Source: Acidithiobacillus sp. (GTDB taxonomy: Bacteria; Pseudomonadota; Gammaproteobacteria; Acidithiobacillales; Acidithiobacillaceae). Taken from it: 51,661 bases of DNA. Numbering within the stretch: the first letter of the stretch is position 1; each line of letters starts with the position of its first letter. Positions 9,927 through 19,059 of the stretch are shown here, one piece after another. The stretch spans positions 1 to 51,661 of the forward strand of contig DAHXMJ010000001.1 in the NCBI GenBank assembly GCA_027365525.1, in the 5' to 3' direction. The notes below the pieces were generated by a model. That model saw only the letters and a program-made list of their open reading frames with translations. It had not been told where the DNA came from and searched no databases. The position numbers and the translations under genes were made by a program.

Positions 9927-11126
9927 TTACCAGTCTTCCTGAGGTCGGCCTAAGAAAGGTTTTTCCTCCGGAGTTCCCTTCCCGGGCTCAGACAGCGGTT
10001 TGGGAGTAAGCACAAGATTGTCCCGGTGTATGACTGTTCCCTCCAAACATCCTGGATCTCCGTCCAGTTCTTCCGACCGTTTCCCCCGACAGCGCTGGAG
10101 CACTTCGGCATCGAGATTGACCAGTCCCCGGGCAATTTCCTCTCCTTTCGGCCCCTGACAGCTGACCAGATCACCACGGCGGAAGTTGCCCTCCTGGCCG
10201 ACAACACCCACGCGCAACAGACTGGCTCCCTGCTCCAGCAGGGCAATTTCGGCTCCACTGTCGATGTGCAGCGTACCCTTTACACGCAGATGGTCAGAAA
10301 GCCATCGCTTGCGCGCGGCAAGCGGCTGGAAACGAGCATGCAGGAAGGTGCCCGCCGGCTCTCCGGCAGCCAGCTGCAGCAGGACCCCTTTCCTGTGCCC
10401 GCTGGCAATAACGGTAGAGGTACCGGAACGCGTCGCCCGTGCAGCTGCCCGGACCTTGGCAAGCATGCCTCCGGTCCCCACTGCAGAACCGCCGGAGCCG
10501 GCCATGGCCTCCATCCGTGGATCCCCCGCCATGACTTCGCTGAGCAGCCGTGCGTCCGGATTCTCGCGAGGGTCCGCATCATAGAAGCCCTCCTGGTCAG
10601 TCAGGAGTACCATGAGATCCGCATCCCAAAGATTGCTGACGAGCGCTGCCAGGGTATCGTTGTCTCCCAGCTGGATGGGACGGTAGGAAATGGCATCGTT
10701 TTCATTGACGATGGGCAGCACGCCGTGATCCAGAAGTGTACCCAGGGTGCTGCGCACATTGAGATACCGGCTGCGGTTGCAGAGCTCCTCATGTGTCAGC
10801 AGGACTTGGCCACAGTGCAGTGCCGGGCTGCCAGCCCCGGAAATCTCTTGGAGAATCTGCTCATAGCTGTGCATCAACGCCGCCTGTCCGACACTGGCGG
10901 CAGCTTGGCGCGAGGCGAGATCAACAGGCCGCTGGTCCCATCCAAGACGTTTTTCTCCTATCCCTACAGCGCCAGAGGAGACGAGAATAATCTGGATTCC
11001 CTGCGCGTGCAGAAGAAGGATCTGTCCCAGCAAGTCGGCCATCCGCTCGTGGTGCAGACCGCCTTCGCGGTTCATCAGGAGGCTGCTGCCAACCTTGACC
11101 ACCCATCTCCGGGCACTACGCTGCAT
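9927..11126 (-). CDS. proB: Glutamate 5-kinase with PUA domain
   Basis: First step of proline synthesis: phosphorylates glutamate to gamma-glutamyl phosphate. The kinase domain spans about residues 1-260, with WVVKVGSSLL at the N-terminus, LVSSGAVGIGEKRLG, VNENDAIS and the GTGGMLAKVRAA loop. A C-terminal PUA domain (about 280-360, KGTLHIDSGAEIALLEQGASLL) matches the bacterial long form. The start at 11126 (MQRSARRW) gives the usual short leader before the first strand. GGGAGGAG sits almost against the ATG, so a start slightly upstream (near 11174) remains possible. An obgE neighbour, common in relatives, is not present. Confidence 0.94.
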   Translation of the reverse strand: MQRSARRWVVKVGSSLLMNREGGLHHERMADLLGQILLLHAQGIQIILVSSGAVGIGEKRLGWDQRPVDLASRQAAASVGQAALMHSYEQILQEISGAGSPALHCGQVLLTHEELCNRSRYLNVRSTLGTLLDHGVLPIVNENDAISYRPIQLGDNDTLAALVSNLWDADLMVLLTDQEGFYDADPRENPDARLLSEVMAGDPRMEAMAGSGGSAVGTGGMLAKVRAAARATRSGTSTVIASGHRKGVLLQLAAGEPAGTFLHARFQPLAARKRWLSDHLRVKGTLHIDSGAEIALLEQGASLLRVGVVGQEGNFRRGDLVSCQGPKGEEIARGLVNLDAEVLQRCRGKRSEELDGDPGCLEGTVIHRDNLVLTPKPLSEPGKGTPEEKPFLGRPQEDW

Positions 11127-11182
11127 CTCCTCCCGGGGCCGTCTGCGAACCTGCGCGCTGCAGGATCTCCCCATCATACTCC

Positions 11183-12802
11183 TCATGGAGCACCGGCTTC
11201 CGAACTGCGCAGGCTGCGCATATACATCCGTATGCTGTCGTCCGAAACCGAGCTGCGGACGGCCCAACGGAAAATCAAAAGACCCGCGAGAGCCACCAGC
11301 ACCATTCCATCAGGAAGGGTAATGATGCCCAGGCCACCGAATTTCCCCGGACCAAGCCAAGCCGCGATCCAGAGGACGAGGAAATAGGGAATGATCCACC
11401 ACATGTACTGCCATCCCATGCTACGCAGCGGCTCCCGGCGTATGATTCCCCACAGGGCATACAAGCAGAGGATGGCAAAGAGCGTGCCAAACATAAAATT
11501 CAACGTGGCGACTCCGGACCAGAAGATGATCCAACTTCCGGACACGAATGCCGCCGGGGCGACGGCCCCGGCCATGGGAAGGGTAAAGGGGCGTTCCAAT
11601 GTGGGCATGGCTTTCCGCAGCTGGATCAGGGCCACAGGACCGATGATATATGAGAGTACGGTCATGGAAGCAATGTAGCCCACCATTTTCTGCCAGGACG
11701 GAAAGGGCAGGAAAACCAGCACGCCTGTCAGATAGAGAAGTATCAGTCCTGCCCAGGGCACACCAAACCGGTTGACCCGCGCAAGGATTTTGGGAAAGGC
11801 ACCCGTACCGGCGGTAGCCAGGGTTACGCGGGCTCCGGTAGCAGTATAGATCAAAGCTGCTCCTGCCGGGGAAATGAAGGCATCCAGGTACAAAACTACC
11901 GAAAGCCATGCAGCCCCCACAGCAGCAGCCAGAGCGGCAAAGGGTCCGTTGATGCCCGGAAAGCTCAGGTGTGCCCAGCCAGTATGAGCAAGATCTGCAG
12001 GGCTTACAGCACCAATGAAAGCGACCTGCAGGATCAGGTAGATGGCACCGGCAATCAGGACTGAACCGATGGTTGCCAATGGAATGTCACGGCGAGGATT
12101 CCGGCTTTCTCCAGCAAGATCAATGGCATGACGGAATCCTAGGAGACTGAAGATCACGCCGCTGGTGGCAACGGCAGCAAACATTCCTGGGAAGCTCGCC
12201 GGGACGTGGGATAGCCCCGTCCGGAAATTTCCCGGATGGAAGCCTGAAACCAGAAGAACTCCTGCGGTTAACATAGGTACAAAAATTTTCCACAGTGTTG
12301 CCCCGCTGTTGATCCGGAAGATCCACAGCACGGTCATAAAATTTAGCACGATAAAAAAAGCCAGTACCAGAACGGATATCCAGAAACCTTCTGTACTCAC
12401 AACATTTGTATGTGGAATCAGAAAAATCGGAATGTAGTTGTTGGCATACGTAAGCATGGCAGTAACCTCAATGGGAGCGATGGTGGCATAGGAAAGAAAC
12501 AGTACCCAGCTCCACAGATTTCCCACGATCGGCCCGTTTCCAACATTGGCCAGATGAACCACAGCCCCGGCTTTCGGAATGAGCGGACCCAGTTCAGCAA
12601 AAACCACGGACAAAAGAAGAATGGCCACAATTCCGATGATCCATGATCCGATCGCATAGGGTCCCGCCATCTGTGCTGCATAGAAGGGGCAAAACAGCCA
12701 TCCGGAACCAATAGAAGCACCAACACAGGCCATTAGAAGACTAGGAAGGCTACCATCGCGGCGCAGACGGAGAGCGCTTTCCGCGTTTTTCCGCTTTTTC
12801 AT
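11183..12802 (-). CDS. APC-family amino acid permease
   Basis: About 539 residues with 12-14 hydrophobic segments. The first transmembrane helix carries the APC unwound-helix pattern (MACVGASIGSGWLF), the second WIIGIVAILLLSVVFAELG, and the sixth-helix region FSLLGFRHAIDLAGESRNPRRDIP is diagnostic for the family. It likely imports an amino acid or polyamine by proton or cation symport; the substrate cannot be read. Its 3' end stops 57 nt before the proB start. The 5' side is unusually AT-rich (see the region 12803-13100), which may hold its promoter. Confidence 0.88.
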   Translation of the reverse strand: MKKRKNAESALRLRRDGSLPSLLMACVGASIGSGWLFCPFYAAQMAGPYAIGSWIIGIVAILLLSVVFAELGPLIPKAGAVVHLANVGNGPIVGNLWSWVLFLSYATIAPIEVTAMLTYANNYIPIFLIPHTNVVSTEGFWISVLVLAFFIVLNFMTVLWIFRINSGATLWKIFVPMLTAGVLLVSGFHPGNFRTGLSHVPASFPGMFAAVATSGVIFSLLGFRHAIDLAGESRNPRRDIPLATIGSVLIAGAIYLILQVAFIGAVSPADLAHTGWAHLSFPGINGPFAALAAAVGAAWLSVVLYLDAFISPAGAALIYTATGARVTLATAGTGAFPKILARVNRFGVPWAGLILLYLTGVLVFLPFPSWQKMVGYIASMTVLSYIIGPVALIQLRKAMPTLERPFTLPMAGAVAPAAFVSGSWIIFWSGVATLNFMFGTLFAILCLYALWGIIRREPLRSMGWQYMWWIIPYFLVLWIAAWLGPGKFGGLGIITLPDGMVLVALAGLLIFRWAVRSSVSDDSIRMYMRSLRSSEAGAP

Positions 12803-13100
12803 AATCCCAGTTCCATGAACATTTTTTCTTAGTATTCATGGTGGCATAACTTTTTTCTTTGGTCAAATTGATGGGTTATATTTCAAAAATTAATCGTGTT
12901 AATAAGAAAATGTAAAATTTTTCATAACCGCGCCCTTCCGGGAAATTTCCGTAATTAATTTTTTAACAATTATTTCCATAAAAAAGCGTGACGAAAATAT
13001 CCGTTTGATCCTGCACAGGATACAAAAAGGAACAGGCCCTAGGCGGCAGCCTGCGGACACGGATCAGGTCAGGCAGGGTCCGGGAAGATCCGAGCTGGTA
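12803..13100. other. AT-rich intergenic region upstream of the APC permease
   Basis: About 300 nt with no gene. The part 12830-12990 is strikingly AT-rich compared with the GC-rich surroundings, with many A and T runs. On the minus strand a TTGACC at about 12861-12866 is a candidate -35, but no well-spaced -10 is evident. It may be a promoter or nucleoid-protein-binding stretch for the permease gene; this is inference. Confidence 0.4.
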
Positions 13101-13715
13101 CTAGAGGGCCAAGGCCAGCTGGCGGATATTTTCCTGGTCTGCCCTGATCCGAAATGTCCGCTGCTGCCCGCCCAAAATCAGGGCTTCCCGAGGAGCAGGC
13201 AGGGTAGACTGTAGTCCAGCACCACTGTCTGGCTTTGCGGTGGAAAAAAGAACCCCCAGGGTATTTCCCTCTTCCGCCGCCTCGCGCAGCTGGGACAAGG
13301 ATGTTTCGTCCATCACCGGGGTCCACGCCAGGACCATGCTGCAGTTTCCGGCTCGCAGTGCCGATTCCAGAACAGGAAGCGGGTCCCCGCACCTGCGCGG
13401 TCGCACCACAAGCATGCGGCCCGGATGGATGCCTGCGGTGGCCAGAACCGGAGCTATGGGAATGCGGGGTGGGAAAACCCAGAGAATCCAGCGGGATTCC
13501 TGCTGACTGAGTCTGGCCATGGCGGGTAGCACAAGGCGGGGAATATCGCTCGCCCCTTCTGGCAGGTGAAATTCGGTAATGATTCCGGCATTCCCGCCGT
13601 CCATGGGCCGGCTGGACTCTGGCTGCTGGCGGGATCGGACCGCATCCTCCACACGGCTGCTGAAGGGCCTTTTCCGGGAAGGAACAGAGGTAAACACCTG
13701 TCTGGCGTGGATCAC
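13101..13715 (-). CDS. sulA: SulA-like SOS cell-division inhibitor
   Basis: SOS-induced protein that blocks FtsZ polymerisation. About 204 residues. The core IITEFHLPEGASDIPRLVLP, then MARLSQQESRWILWVFPPRI and the AGIHPGRMLVV segment follow the SulA pattern, a RecA-like fold without a Walker motif. The N-terminal 45 residues are a poorly conserved extension. The GTG start at 13715 overlaps the lexA stop (GTGA), so it is the second gene of a lexA-sulA operon like that of pseudomonads. It should be controlled by the SOS box at 14348-14367. Confidence 0.82.
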   Translation of the reverse strand: MIHARQVFTSVPSRKRPFSSRVEDAVRSRQQPESSRPMDGGNAGIITEFHLPEGASDIPRLVLPAMARLSQQESRWILWVFPPRIPIAPVLATAGIHPGRMLVVRPRRCGDPLPVLESALRAGNCSMVLAWTPVMDETSLSQLREAAEEGNTLGVLFSTAKPDSGAGLQSTLPAPREALILGGQQRTFRIRADQENIRQLALAL

Positions 13716-14323
13716 AGGAACTCTCCCCTACGCAGAAGTCCAACAACAATGCCCTCAACCGCAAGGGATTGGGTGCGCAGGTCTACCGTAATAGGCGCAA
13801 AATCCGGATTTTCGGGCATCAGAATGACCTGGTGCCCCTCCTGGTACCACCGCTTCACGGTCATTTCATTGTCTACCCGTGCCACAACGATCTGGCCGCT
13901 GCGCGGATCCTTCCTTTGAGAAACAGCCAGCAGGTCACCCTCCAGTATCCCTGCATCACGCATGCTCATTCCCTGCACCCGCAGGAGATAGTCCGCTCCT
14001 GCAAACAGCCCGCGGTCTATAGGCAGGAATCCTTCCGCTACACTTTCCGCCAGGATGGGCTGTCCCGCAGCTACCCGGCCAATGACTGGCAATCCAGCCG
14101 CCTCACCCTTTCCAGCAGCCAGCCGTATGCCACGGGCCGTACCTCCCTGCAGGGACAGATATCCCTTGCGGGCCAGGGTACGCAAATGGCTCTCCGCAGC
14201 ATTGGGCGACCGGAAGCCAAATGCTGCCTGCAGTTCCGCACGGGTAGGGGGAAATCCAGTCGCCACGATGCGCTCACGGACCCACAAGAAAATTTCTCTC
14301 TGTCTCGGACTGAGCTCTTCCAT
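13712..14323 (-). CDS. lexA: LexA SOS repressor
   Basis: Transcriptional repressor that self-cleaves when RecA is activated by DNA damage. About 203 residues. The N-terminal winged helix is SPRQREIFLWVRERI with the recognition region RSPNAAESHLRTLARKG. The cleavage site is Ala86-Gly87 in VAAGQP; the catalytic pair is Ser120 (QGMSMRD) and Lys157 (TVKRWY). The start at 14323 (MEELSPRQ) is chosen because the upstream in-frame sequence overlaps the operator. It is co-transcribed with the sulA-like gene and autoregulated through the operator just upstream. Confidence 0.95.
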   Translation of the reverse strand: MEELSPRQREIFLWVRERIVATGFPPTRAELQAAFGFRSPNAAESHLRTLARKGYLSLQGGTARGIRLAAGKGEAAGLPVIGRVAAGQPILAESVAEGFLPIDRGLFAGADYLLRVQGMSMRDAGILEGDLLAVSQRKDPRSGQIVVARVDNEMTVKRWYQEGHQVILMPENPDFAPITVDLRTQSLAVEGIVVGLLRRGEFL

Positions 14324-14347
14324 CCAATTTTTCCCCGCCACCCCAGA

Positions 14348-14367
14348 TACTGTATTTTTATACAGTA
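14348..14367. promoter_or_regulatory. SOS box (LexA operator)
   Basis: TACTGTATTTTTATACAGTA, 25 nt upstream of the lexA start. The outer TACTGT and ACAGTA arms are perfect and match the enterobacterial/pseudomonad-type SOS consensus CTG-N10-CAG. It should give autoregulation of the lexA-sulA operon. It also lies upstream of the TRIC-type gene end, but that gene is transcribed towards it. Confidence 0.93.
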
Positions 14368-14431
14368 TCTGGAAAAATGGCAAGCACGGGAAGGAAACCC
14401 GCGCCCCCATGATCTTCTGGAACAGGCCAGT

Positions 14432-15055
14432 TCAGCGGGGGCGGGGCAGGCTCCAGTGGCGGTAAAGGGCCATAGTTCGGAGAAAAAAGGTCAGGCTGGC
14501 TCCAGCGATAATGCTCTCGATGGGGGGAAAATAAAGGTAGTCCCCGGCCAGAACCAGCAGGGCTCCAAGAAAGGCTGCAGAAGCATAGATTTCCGAGCGC
14601 AGGACTATAGGAACCTGGGCGGTCAGGATGTCGCGCACTATGCCACCTCCAATCCCACTGATCATGCCCAGAACGGCCGCCATGAGTGGGGGAAGTCCGA
14701 AGGCCAGGGCTTTTTGGGCACCCGTAGCAGAAAATACGCCAAGGCCTGCAGCATCAAAAAGGAGCACCGGGTGCTGAAGCTGTTCAAACATGCGGTGGAA
14801 AAAAAATACGACCAGCCCTGCAAAAACGGCGATAGCGATACCATGCCAGTCGGAAATGGATTCCGGTGGGATGGCGCCGATGAGAAGATCCCGGAGAATT
14901 CCTCCGGATACTGCCGTAACAACCGCCAGCACAAGAATGCCAAAAATGTCCATCTGGCTACGGACTCCCCGCATGGCACCGCTTACAGCGAAAACGAAGA
15001 TTCCGACCAGATTGATCAGGTGCAGCAGCACCATTGTGGCTGAATGGTTTAACAT
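14432..15055 (-). CDS. Trimeric intracellular cation channel (TRIC/UPF0126) family protein
   Basis: About 207 residues forming seven hydrophobic helices in two similar halves. The conserved blocks IFVFAVSGAMRGVRSQMDIFG, VSGGILRDLLIGAIPP and its repeat GIGGGIVRDILTAQVP are the family hallmark; the glycine pairs line the ion path. It is an inner-membrane cation channel of uncertain physiological role. AGGGG 6 nt before the ATG at 15055 supports the start. It is divergent from the SDR gene, sharing the 143-nt gap. Confidence 0.9.
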   Translation of the reverse strand: MLNHSATMVLLHLINLVGIFVFAVSGAMRGVRSQMDIFGILVLAVVTAVSGGILRDLLIGAIPPESISDWHGIAIAVFAGLVVFFFHRMFEQLQHPVLLFDAAGLGVFSATGAQKALAFGLPPLMAAVLGMISGIGGGIVRDILTAQVPIVLRSEIYASAAFLGALLVLAGDYLYFPPIESIIAGASLTFFLRTMALYRHWSLPRPR

Positions 15056-15198
15056 CTAGACCCCTGATGGAATCCTGGGTGGCATGTCCCGCCGCTATGC
15101 CACCACTGGTAATGAGGGGGATAATACCGGAACAGGACGGCTGGACAGAAGGACAGGGGAAATCCGGTTCTTCTGCTGCGGAATGCAGGAGAATCTTG

Positions 15199-15942
15199 AT
15201 GAAAACCGCTGTCATCACTGGTGCCTCTGCCGGGATCGGGGAGGCTGCTGCACTGCTACTGGCCAGAGAGGGATACCGTGTCATTCTGGGGGCCAGGCGT
15301 ACAAGCCGTCTGGAGCAAGTTGCCGCCCGCTGCAGCGGAACTGCCCTACCACTGGACGTCTGTTCCGCAGAATCGGTCGCCGCATTCGCCCGGGAGATCT
15401 CTGGTCCGGTGGATGTACTGGTCAATAACGCCGGTGGGGCCCTCGGAAAGGAGCCGCTTGTCGGGCTGGATGAGTCGAAATGGCTGCAGATGTACCAGAC
15501 CAATGTTTTGGGCCTGGCCCGTGTGACAAAGGCCTTGTGGGAGCATCTGCTCGCTGCGCCACTGGCGACGGTGATCAACATCGGCTCCGTGGCCGGAGAG
15601 GAAACCTATGCCGGCGGAGCCGGATATACCGCCTGCAAGCATGCTGTCCGGGCCCTGACAGAAACCATGCGACTGGAGTGGCTGGGCCTACCGGTCCGGG
15701 TCACTAGCATTGATCCAGGAATGGTGGAAACCGAATTTTCGCTCGTACGCTTTAATGGCGATACCAATGCAGCTGGGGCAGTGTACGCTGGCATGGAACC
15801 ACTGGTGGCAGAAGATATCGCGGAAGCCATCCGCTGGGTGGTTTCCCTGCCCGGGCACGTCAATATCGACCGGCTGGTTATCAAGCCCAGGGACCAGGCA
15901 CGTGTGGATCGGGTATTCCGTCGCGGGGGCGGTAACATATAG
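15199..15942 (+). CDS. Short-chain dehydrogenase/reductase (YdfG-like)
   Basis: About 247 residues with the classical SDR pattern: TGASAGIG cofactor loop at residues 7-14, NNAGG after the fourth strand, a catalytic Ser in INIGSVAG, then the YTACK catalytic Tyr-Lys pair. The ITGASAGIGEAAA start and SIDPGMVETEFS ending resemble the YdfG/serine 3-dehydrogenase group, which prefers NADP and small hydroxy acids; the substrate is not certain. The ATG at 15199 follows AGGAG at 15187-15191. The frame is open upstream, but that sequence is not family-like. Confidence 0.88.
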   Translation: MKTAVITGASAGIGEAAALLLAREGYRVILGARRTSRLEQVAARCSGTALPLDVCSAESVAAFAREISGPVDVLVNNAGGALGKEPLVGLDESKWLQMYQTNVLGLARVTKALWEHLLAAPLATVINIGSVAGEETYAGGAGYTACKHAVRALTETMRLEWLGLPVRVTSIDPGMVETEFSLVRFNGDTNAAGAVYAGMEPLVAEDIAEAIRWVVSLPGHVNIDRLVIKPRDQARVDRVFRRGGGNI

Positions 15943-16229
15943 ACATGTCCGGCCCAGCGGCGCCAGCAGGCAAGGGTCAGGGCCGTCCAGTTTTGTCAAG
16001 TTACGGGCATTTACTCCCTTTTCCTCGTTGCATATGCGGAACATCTTGTTGCAAGATCTACCATTCCTGCCATCCGGAAATGGCAGGAAGGACACCATTT
16101 GCGCAAAATGTTCTAATATTTCCGTGCGGGCGGCCTACATCCTGGAAAGGCACCGGGACGGTTAAGGGAAAAATTTCTCTGCCAATCACTTTAAGACTAT
16201 GTCAGACGGCAAAACTAAGGACAAACACG

Positions 16230-16916
16230 ATGAAAAGAATCGCTGCGATTTTCCTGCTTTCCACCCTTCCCTCTCTTGCGCTTGGCGCAGAGTATGGAGA
16301 AGCCCAAAATCTGATTGGCATTTATGGCCAGATCGTGAGCACCCCCTCTTCCGCTTCGATTTCCGGGGGGAATACGGTCGGAGGTGTGGGCATTTTCGCC
16401 ACGGGTGTCAACAGCCAGCTCTGGACTGCCCATTTGGGGTTCAACTACGCCGCCGGTGCCCCAATCGGCGGAGCCTATCCAAGCGGCTATTCCATGCAGT
16501 TCAACCTGCGTCTTGGCAAACTGTTCGCGGTAACCCCTGAGGTCGCGGTAGGTCCCTACCTCGCCTACCAGTATGCCAATTTCCGGACAGACCTGAATGG
16601 AAATCTTGGCCATGAAAGCTACCAGAACAATGCCATAGGGGGTGGTGTTGAGGCTACCACAAATCTGGGTGGCCCCCTGGATTTCACCGGCCATCTCGGC
16701 TATCTTGCCGGGGTAGGTTCGAGTGCTTCGGCCTCAGGTTTCAATGTCATCAACGCGCCATCTGCCGATGACCTGCAGATTGGAGCCCGTGCTGTTTACG
16801 CTTTCACCAGCCAATTCAGCGCGTTCGCTGGCGTAGCCTATGATCACTACCAAGTGAGCTACGACTCTCCTTCCAATGAAATCCGGGGGCTGGTCGGTAT
16901 GGCCTACCACTTCTAG
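16230..16916 (+). CDS. Outer-membrane beta-barrel protein (YfaZ-like)
   Basis: About 228 residues. A clear signal peptide (MKRIAAIFLLSTLPSLALGA) is followed by alternating hydrophobic and glycine/aromatic strands typical of an 8-10-strand barrel, ending in YHF, the C-terminal aromatic signal for outer-membrane insertion. It is similar in style to YfaZ and opacity-type porins, but function cannot be read. The start at 16230 is set by the signal peptide and by AAGGA shortly before it. A GC hairpin follows the stop. Confidence 0.8.
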   Translation: MKRIAAIFLLSTLPSLALGAEYGEAQNLIGIYGQIVSTPSSASISGGNTVGGVGIFATGVNSQLWTAHLGFNYAAGAPIGGAYPSGYSMQFNLRLGKLFAVTPEVAVGPYLAYQYANFRTDLNGNLGHESYQNNAIGGGVEATTNLGGPLDFTGHLGYLAGVGSSASASGFNVINAPSADDLQIGARAVYAFTSQFSAFAGVAYDHYQVSYDSPSNEIRGLVGMAYHF

Positions 16917-16942
16917 TCCACAACCAGCAATTGTCAGGCATT

Positions 16943-16964
16943 CTGGCCGCCTCCTGGCGGCCAG
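16943..16964. terminator. Hairpin after the outer-membrane protein gene
   Basis: Perfect 9-bp stem CTGGCCGCC / GGCGGCCAG with a TCCT loop, 27 nt after the stop codon. It lacks a T tract, so it may be a weak or Rho-assisted terminator or an mRNA-stabilising hairpin. Confidence 0.45.
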
Positions 16965-17661
16965 CCATCCCCAGAGATGCCAGCCCCTGATTTTGCTGCC
17001 CCGCTCTTCCCATGCGGCAAAAATCTCATCCTGGCCAAGCACACGGAACCGTGCCGGGCTGCTTCCTCCGAAAGCGCATAAAGCCTCCACGACTGCTGGA
17101 ACCGTGCCCGTATTTTCTTCCCGACCGGCTGCCAGGGATCCCGGACCAACGTTCCCCCGCACAGGTATTTTCCAGGCCAGTCCTGTGTCCCTGCAGGTCG
17201 CACTTCCAAGAATCCGAGCTCTTTGGTCCTATCAACGAGACAAAAACCGTCAAGAAATGGTCTTTTAGCAGTCCATTCCCTGAGTAACCATGAACATGGC
17301 CTCACACGGTATGCGTAGTTGCAGGGTATACTACTGCACTATTCATGCAGCAGATTCTGGCGAATGGCCACAGCCGGATTTCAGGCAGGTCCCACAACCC
17401 TATAGCTGCCCCTTGGTGCTTCCCGTAAACCTTACTGCACAAAAAAGCGGCAGATTTCGGCAGCAGGGCCAATCATTGTAATACCAATGATGAGCACATG
17501 TCTGGTACGCCCAGCCAGACGGACAAACGCTGGCACAGGGGACGGAGCGGTACCTATCTGCCATGCCAATGCGGTCATCCCCACAGAAGTAAGGACAAAA
17601 GGGGCTTTCATTACAGGCAGCAGGGACCGGAATGCGCGAATAGAGGCCTGTTTACAGGGTA
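16965..17661. other. Stretch without a recognisable gene
   Basis: About 700 nt between convergent transcription units. Several open frames exist on both strands (one of 123 codons on minus, 16934-17305), but none looks like a known family or has a good ribosome site. A perfect 7-bp inverted repeat ATCATTG/CAATGAT with a 6-nt spacer lies at 17472-17491; its role is unknown. Confidence 0.4.
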
Positions 17662-18105
17662 CTAATAGCCCTCTTTGCTGGCCTTACGCATGGTATGCAT
17701 TCCGGGAATGTTGCCGCAGGAGACAGATATCCCCATCTGTTTTTTGCTCTTGTGCACATTGATAGCATAAGTCCCATTCTGAATGGTAGACAGGGGGACC
17801 GGAACAATGGTCTCAGATTTGCCATTTACGACATTCGCAAGCAGCCATTTTGGATGGGGGTTGAGATGGATACAGGTTCCTGGATGGATATGTGCTGGCT
17901 GGACGATCCCTGCCGGTGCGTGGGCAAGGCGGATAATCACCTTGGTCCTGGTACCCTCGGGGACCAGCGTGGCCGTACCATTCTCTCCGGAGCGGTTTTG
18001 GGCCTTGAGGTGAATGGTGAGCGGTCCAGAAGCGGCTGCTGCCGCAGCACCTGACAAACCTGCAAGCGGGATCATAAAAGCCATTGTGAACAGTAAGCTG
18101 CGCAT
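17662..18105 (-). CDS. Secreted CHRD-like/cupredoxin-like small protein
   Basis: About 147 residues. A signal peptide (MRSLLFTMAFMIPLAGLSGA) is followed by a single all-beta domain. The blocks PAHIHPGTC, WLLANVVNGKSET and YAINVHKS, plus a late SCGNIP, form a pattern I associate with small periplasmic proteins of acidophiles with a CHRD/SOD-like beta fold. The His and Cys residues could bind a metal, but that is inference. GGAGGAAGG before the ATG at 18105 is a strong ribosome site. No operon partner is adjacent. Confidence 0.7.
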   Translation of the reverse strand: MRSLLFTMAFMIPLAGLSGAAAAAASGPLTIHLKAQNRSGENGTATLVPEGTRTKVIIRLAHAPAGIVQPAHIHPGTCIHLNPHPKWLLANVVNGKSETIVPVPLSTIQNGTYAINVHKSKKQMGISVSCGNIPGMHTMRKASKEGY

Positions 18106-18279
18106 AGCCTTCCTCCTAGCATGAACAGGAATCTCCGGAGCACGGAGTGCTGTCGGATGAACGGGAAATCCAGCGGAAATACAGTCTGATATGTAAGTCT
18201 AGCGCGCTTTTCCCAAGTTGCAATTCCATCGTGCAATCTGCCAGTTCCGCAGGTCAAAACCCCTTTCTATTGTCCAGAC

Positions 18280-18311
18280 TCCGAAAATAAAAAAGGCCGG
18301 ATTTTCCGGCC
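18280..18311 (-). terminator. Rho-independent terminator (minus strand)
   Basis: Read on the minus strand: stem GGCCGGA / TCCGGCC with a 3-nt loop, then TTTTTTATTTT. It is a textbook intrinsic terminator, but its upstream side (18312-19059, transcription from the right) contains no recognised gene. Confidence 0.75.
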
Positions 18312-19059
18312 AGAAGGAGTACAAAGAGAACATCTTTGAACAGGGTTTAAGTAGTATAATATCTTAATATCATCTTAGTCAACAGCATGTCTCTTCCATG
18401 CACTGAGCCTGCAGGAACTGGGCTGGGATCTTCGAAACATGATTGTGACATCCAAGGCCCTGCTCTGACTTCACTGGCAGGACAACGCTTTGTCTTCCTC
18501 GCAGGTCCTCTCCTAGTCCGGGAGATCTCCCGTGATGCTGGCCGGAGAAAGTACCTGGCATTCTCCTGGACGAGATATCCCAGCCTGACTGCAGATTCGG
18601 ACGACCAGCGACTGTCACTGTCACCATCCCCCTTTCCAAGCCTGCCGGATCTACTATTACCACCCCAATACCGTAGCTGCACAATATCCTGCTGCGAGCA
18701 ATTTCCCGTCTTCTCCGTACGCATGGACCGCTGCCTAAAGCTGTGCCGCTGTCATCAGTTTCATGCCCGAGCCTGCTAGCCTCCACTGTTATGATGGCTG
18801 CCGGATTTTCCGGAATGATGCAGGCCAGAATCTCCAGCTTCGGACACCATGAGCATCCCCTTCCCTATTTTTCAGCATGCCAGAACCCACAATGCCTGCC
18901 AGTTTCCAGGATTATGGGGTTGATGCCCTTAGAGACCAGTTTCTCCCGTACGCTCCTTTTTCACACCTAAATGCATGAAAACTTTTCAACGAAAAACAGC
19001 CCATGTGTGGCCCAAAAATTGCTCACTATCTTAATGGCAGCAATTCGGAGAAACGTGCA
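18312..19059. other. Stretch without a recognisable gene, upstream of a terminator
   Basis: About 750 nt. Minus-strand frames at 18347-18724 (125 codons) and 18379-18786 (135 codons) end near the terminator, but their translations look low in coding quality and have weak ribosome sites. TATAAT occurs on plus at about 18355-18360 without a convincing -35. It may encode a small RNA or a degraded gene. Confidence 0.4.

Noticed and set aside
16934-17305. Minus-strand 123-codon frame after the outer-membrane gene
   Set aside because: Composition is Arg/Gly/Trp-rich as expected for random GC-rich frames, and its start lacks a ribosome site.
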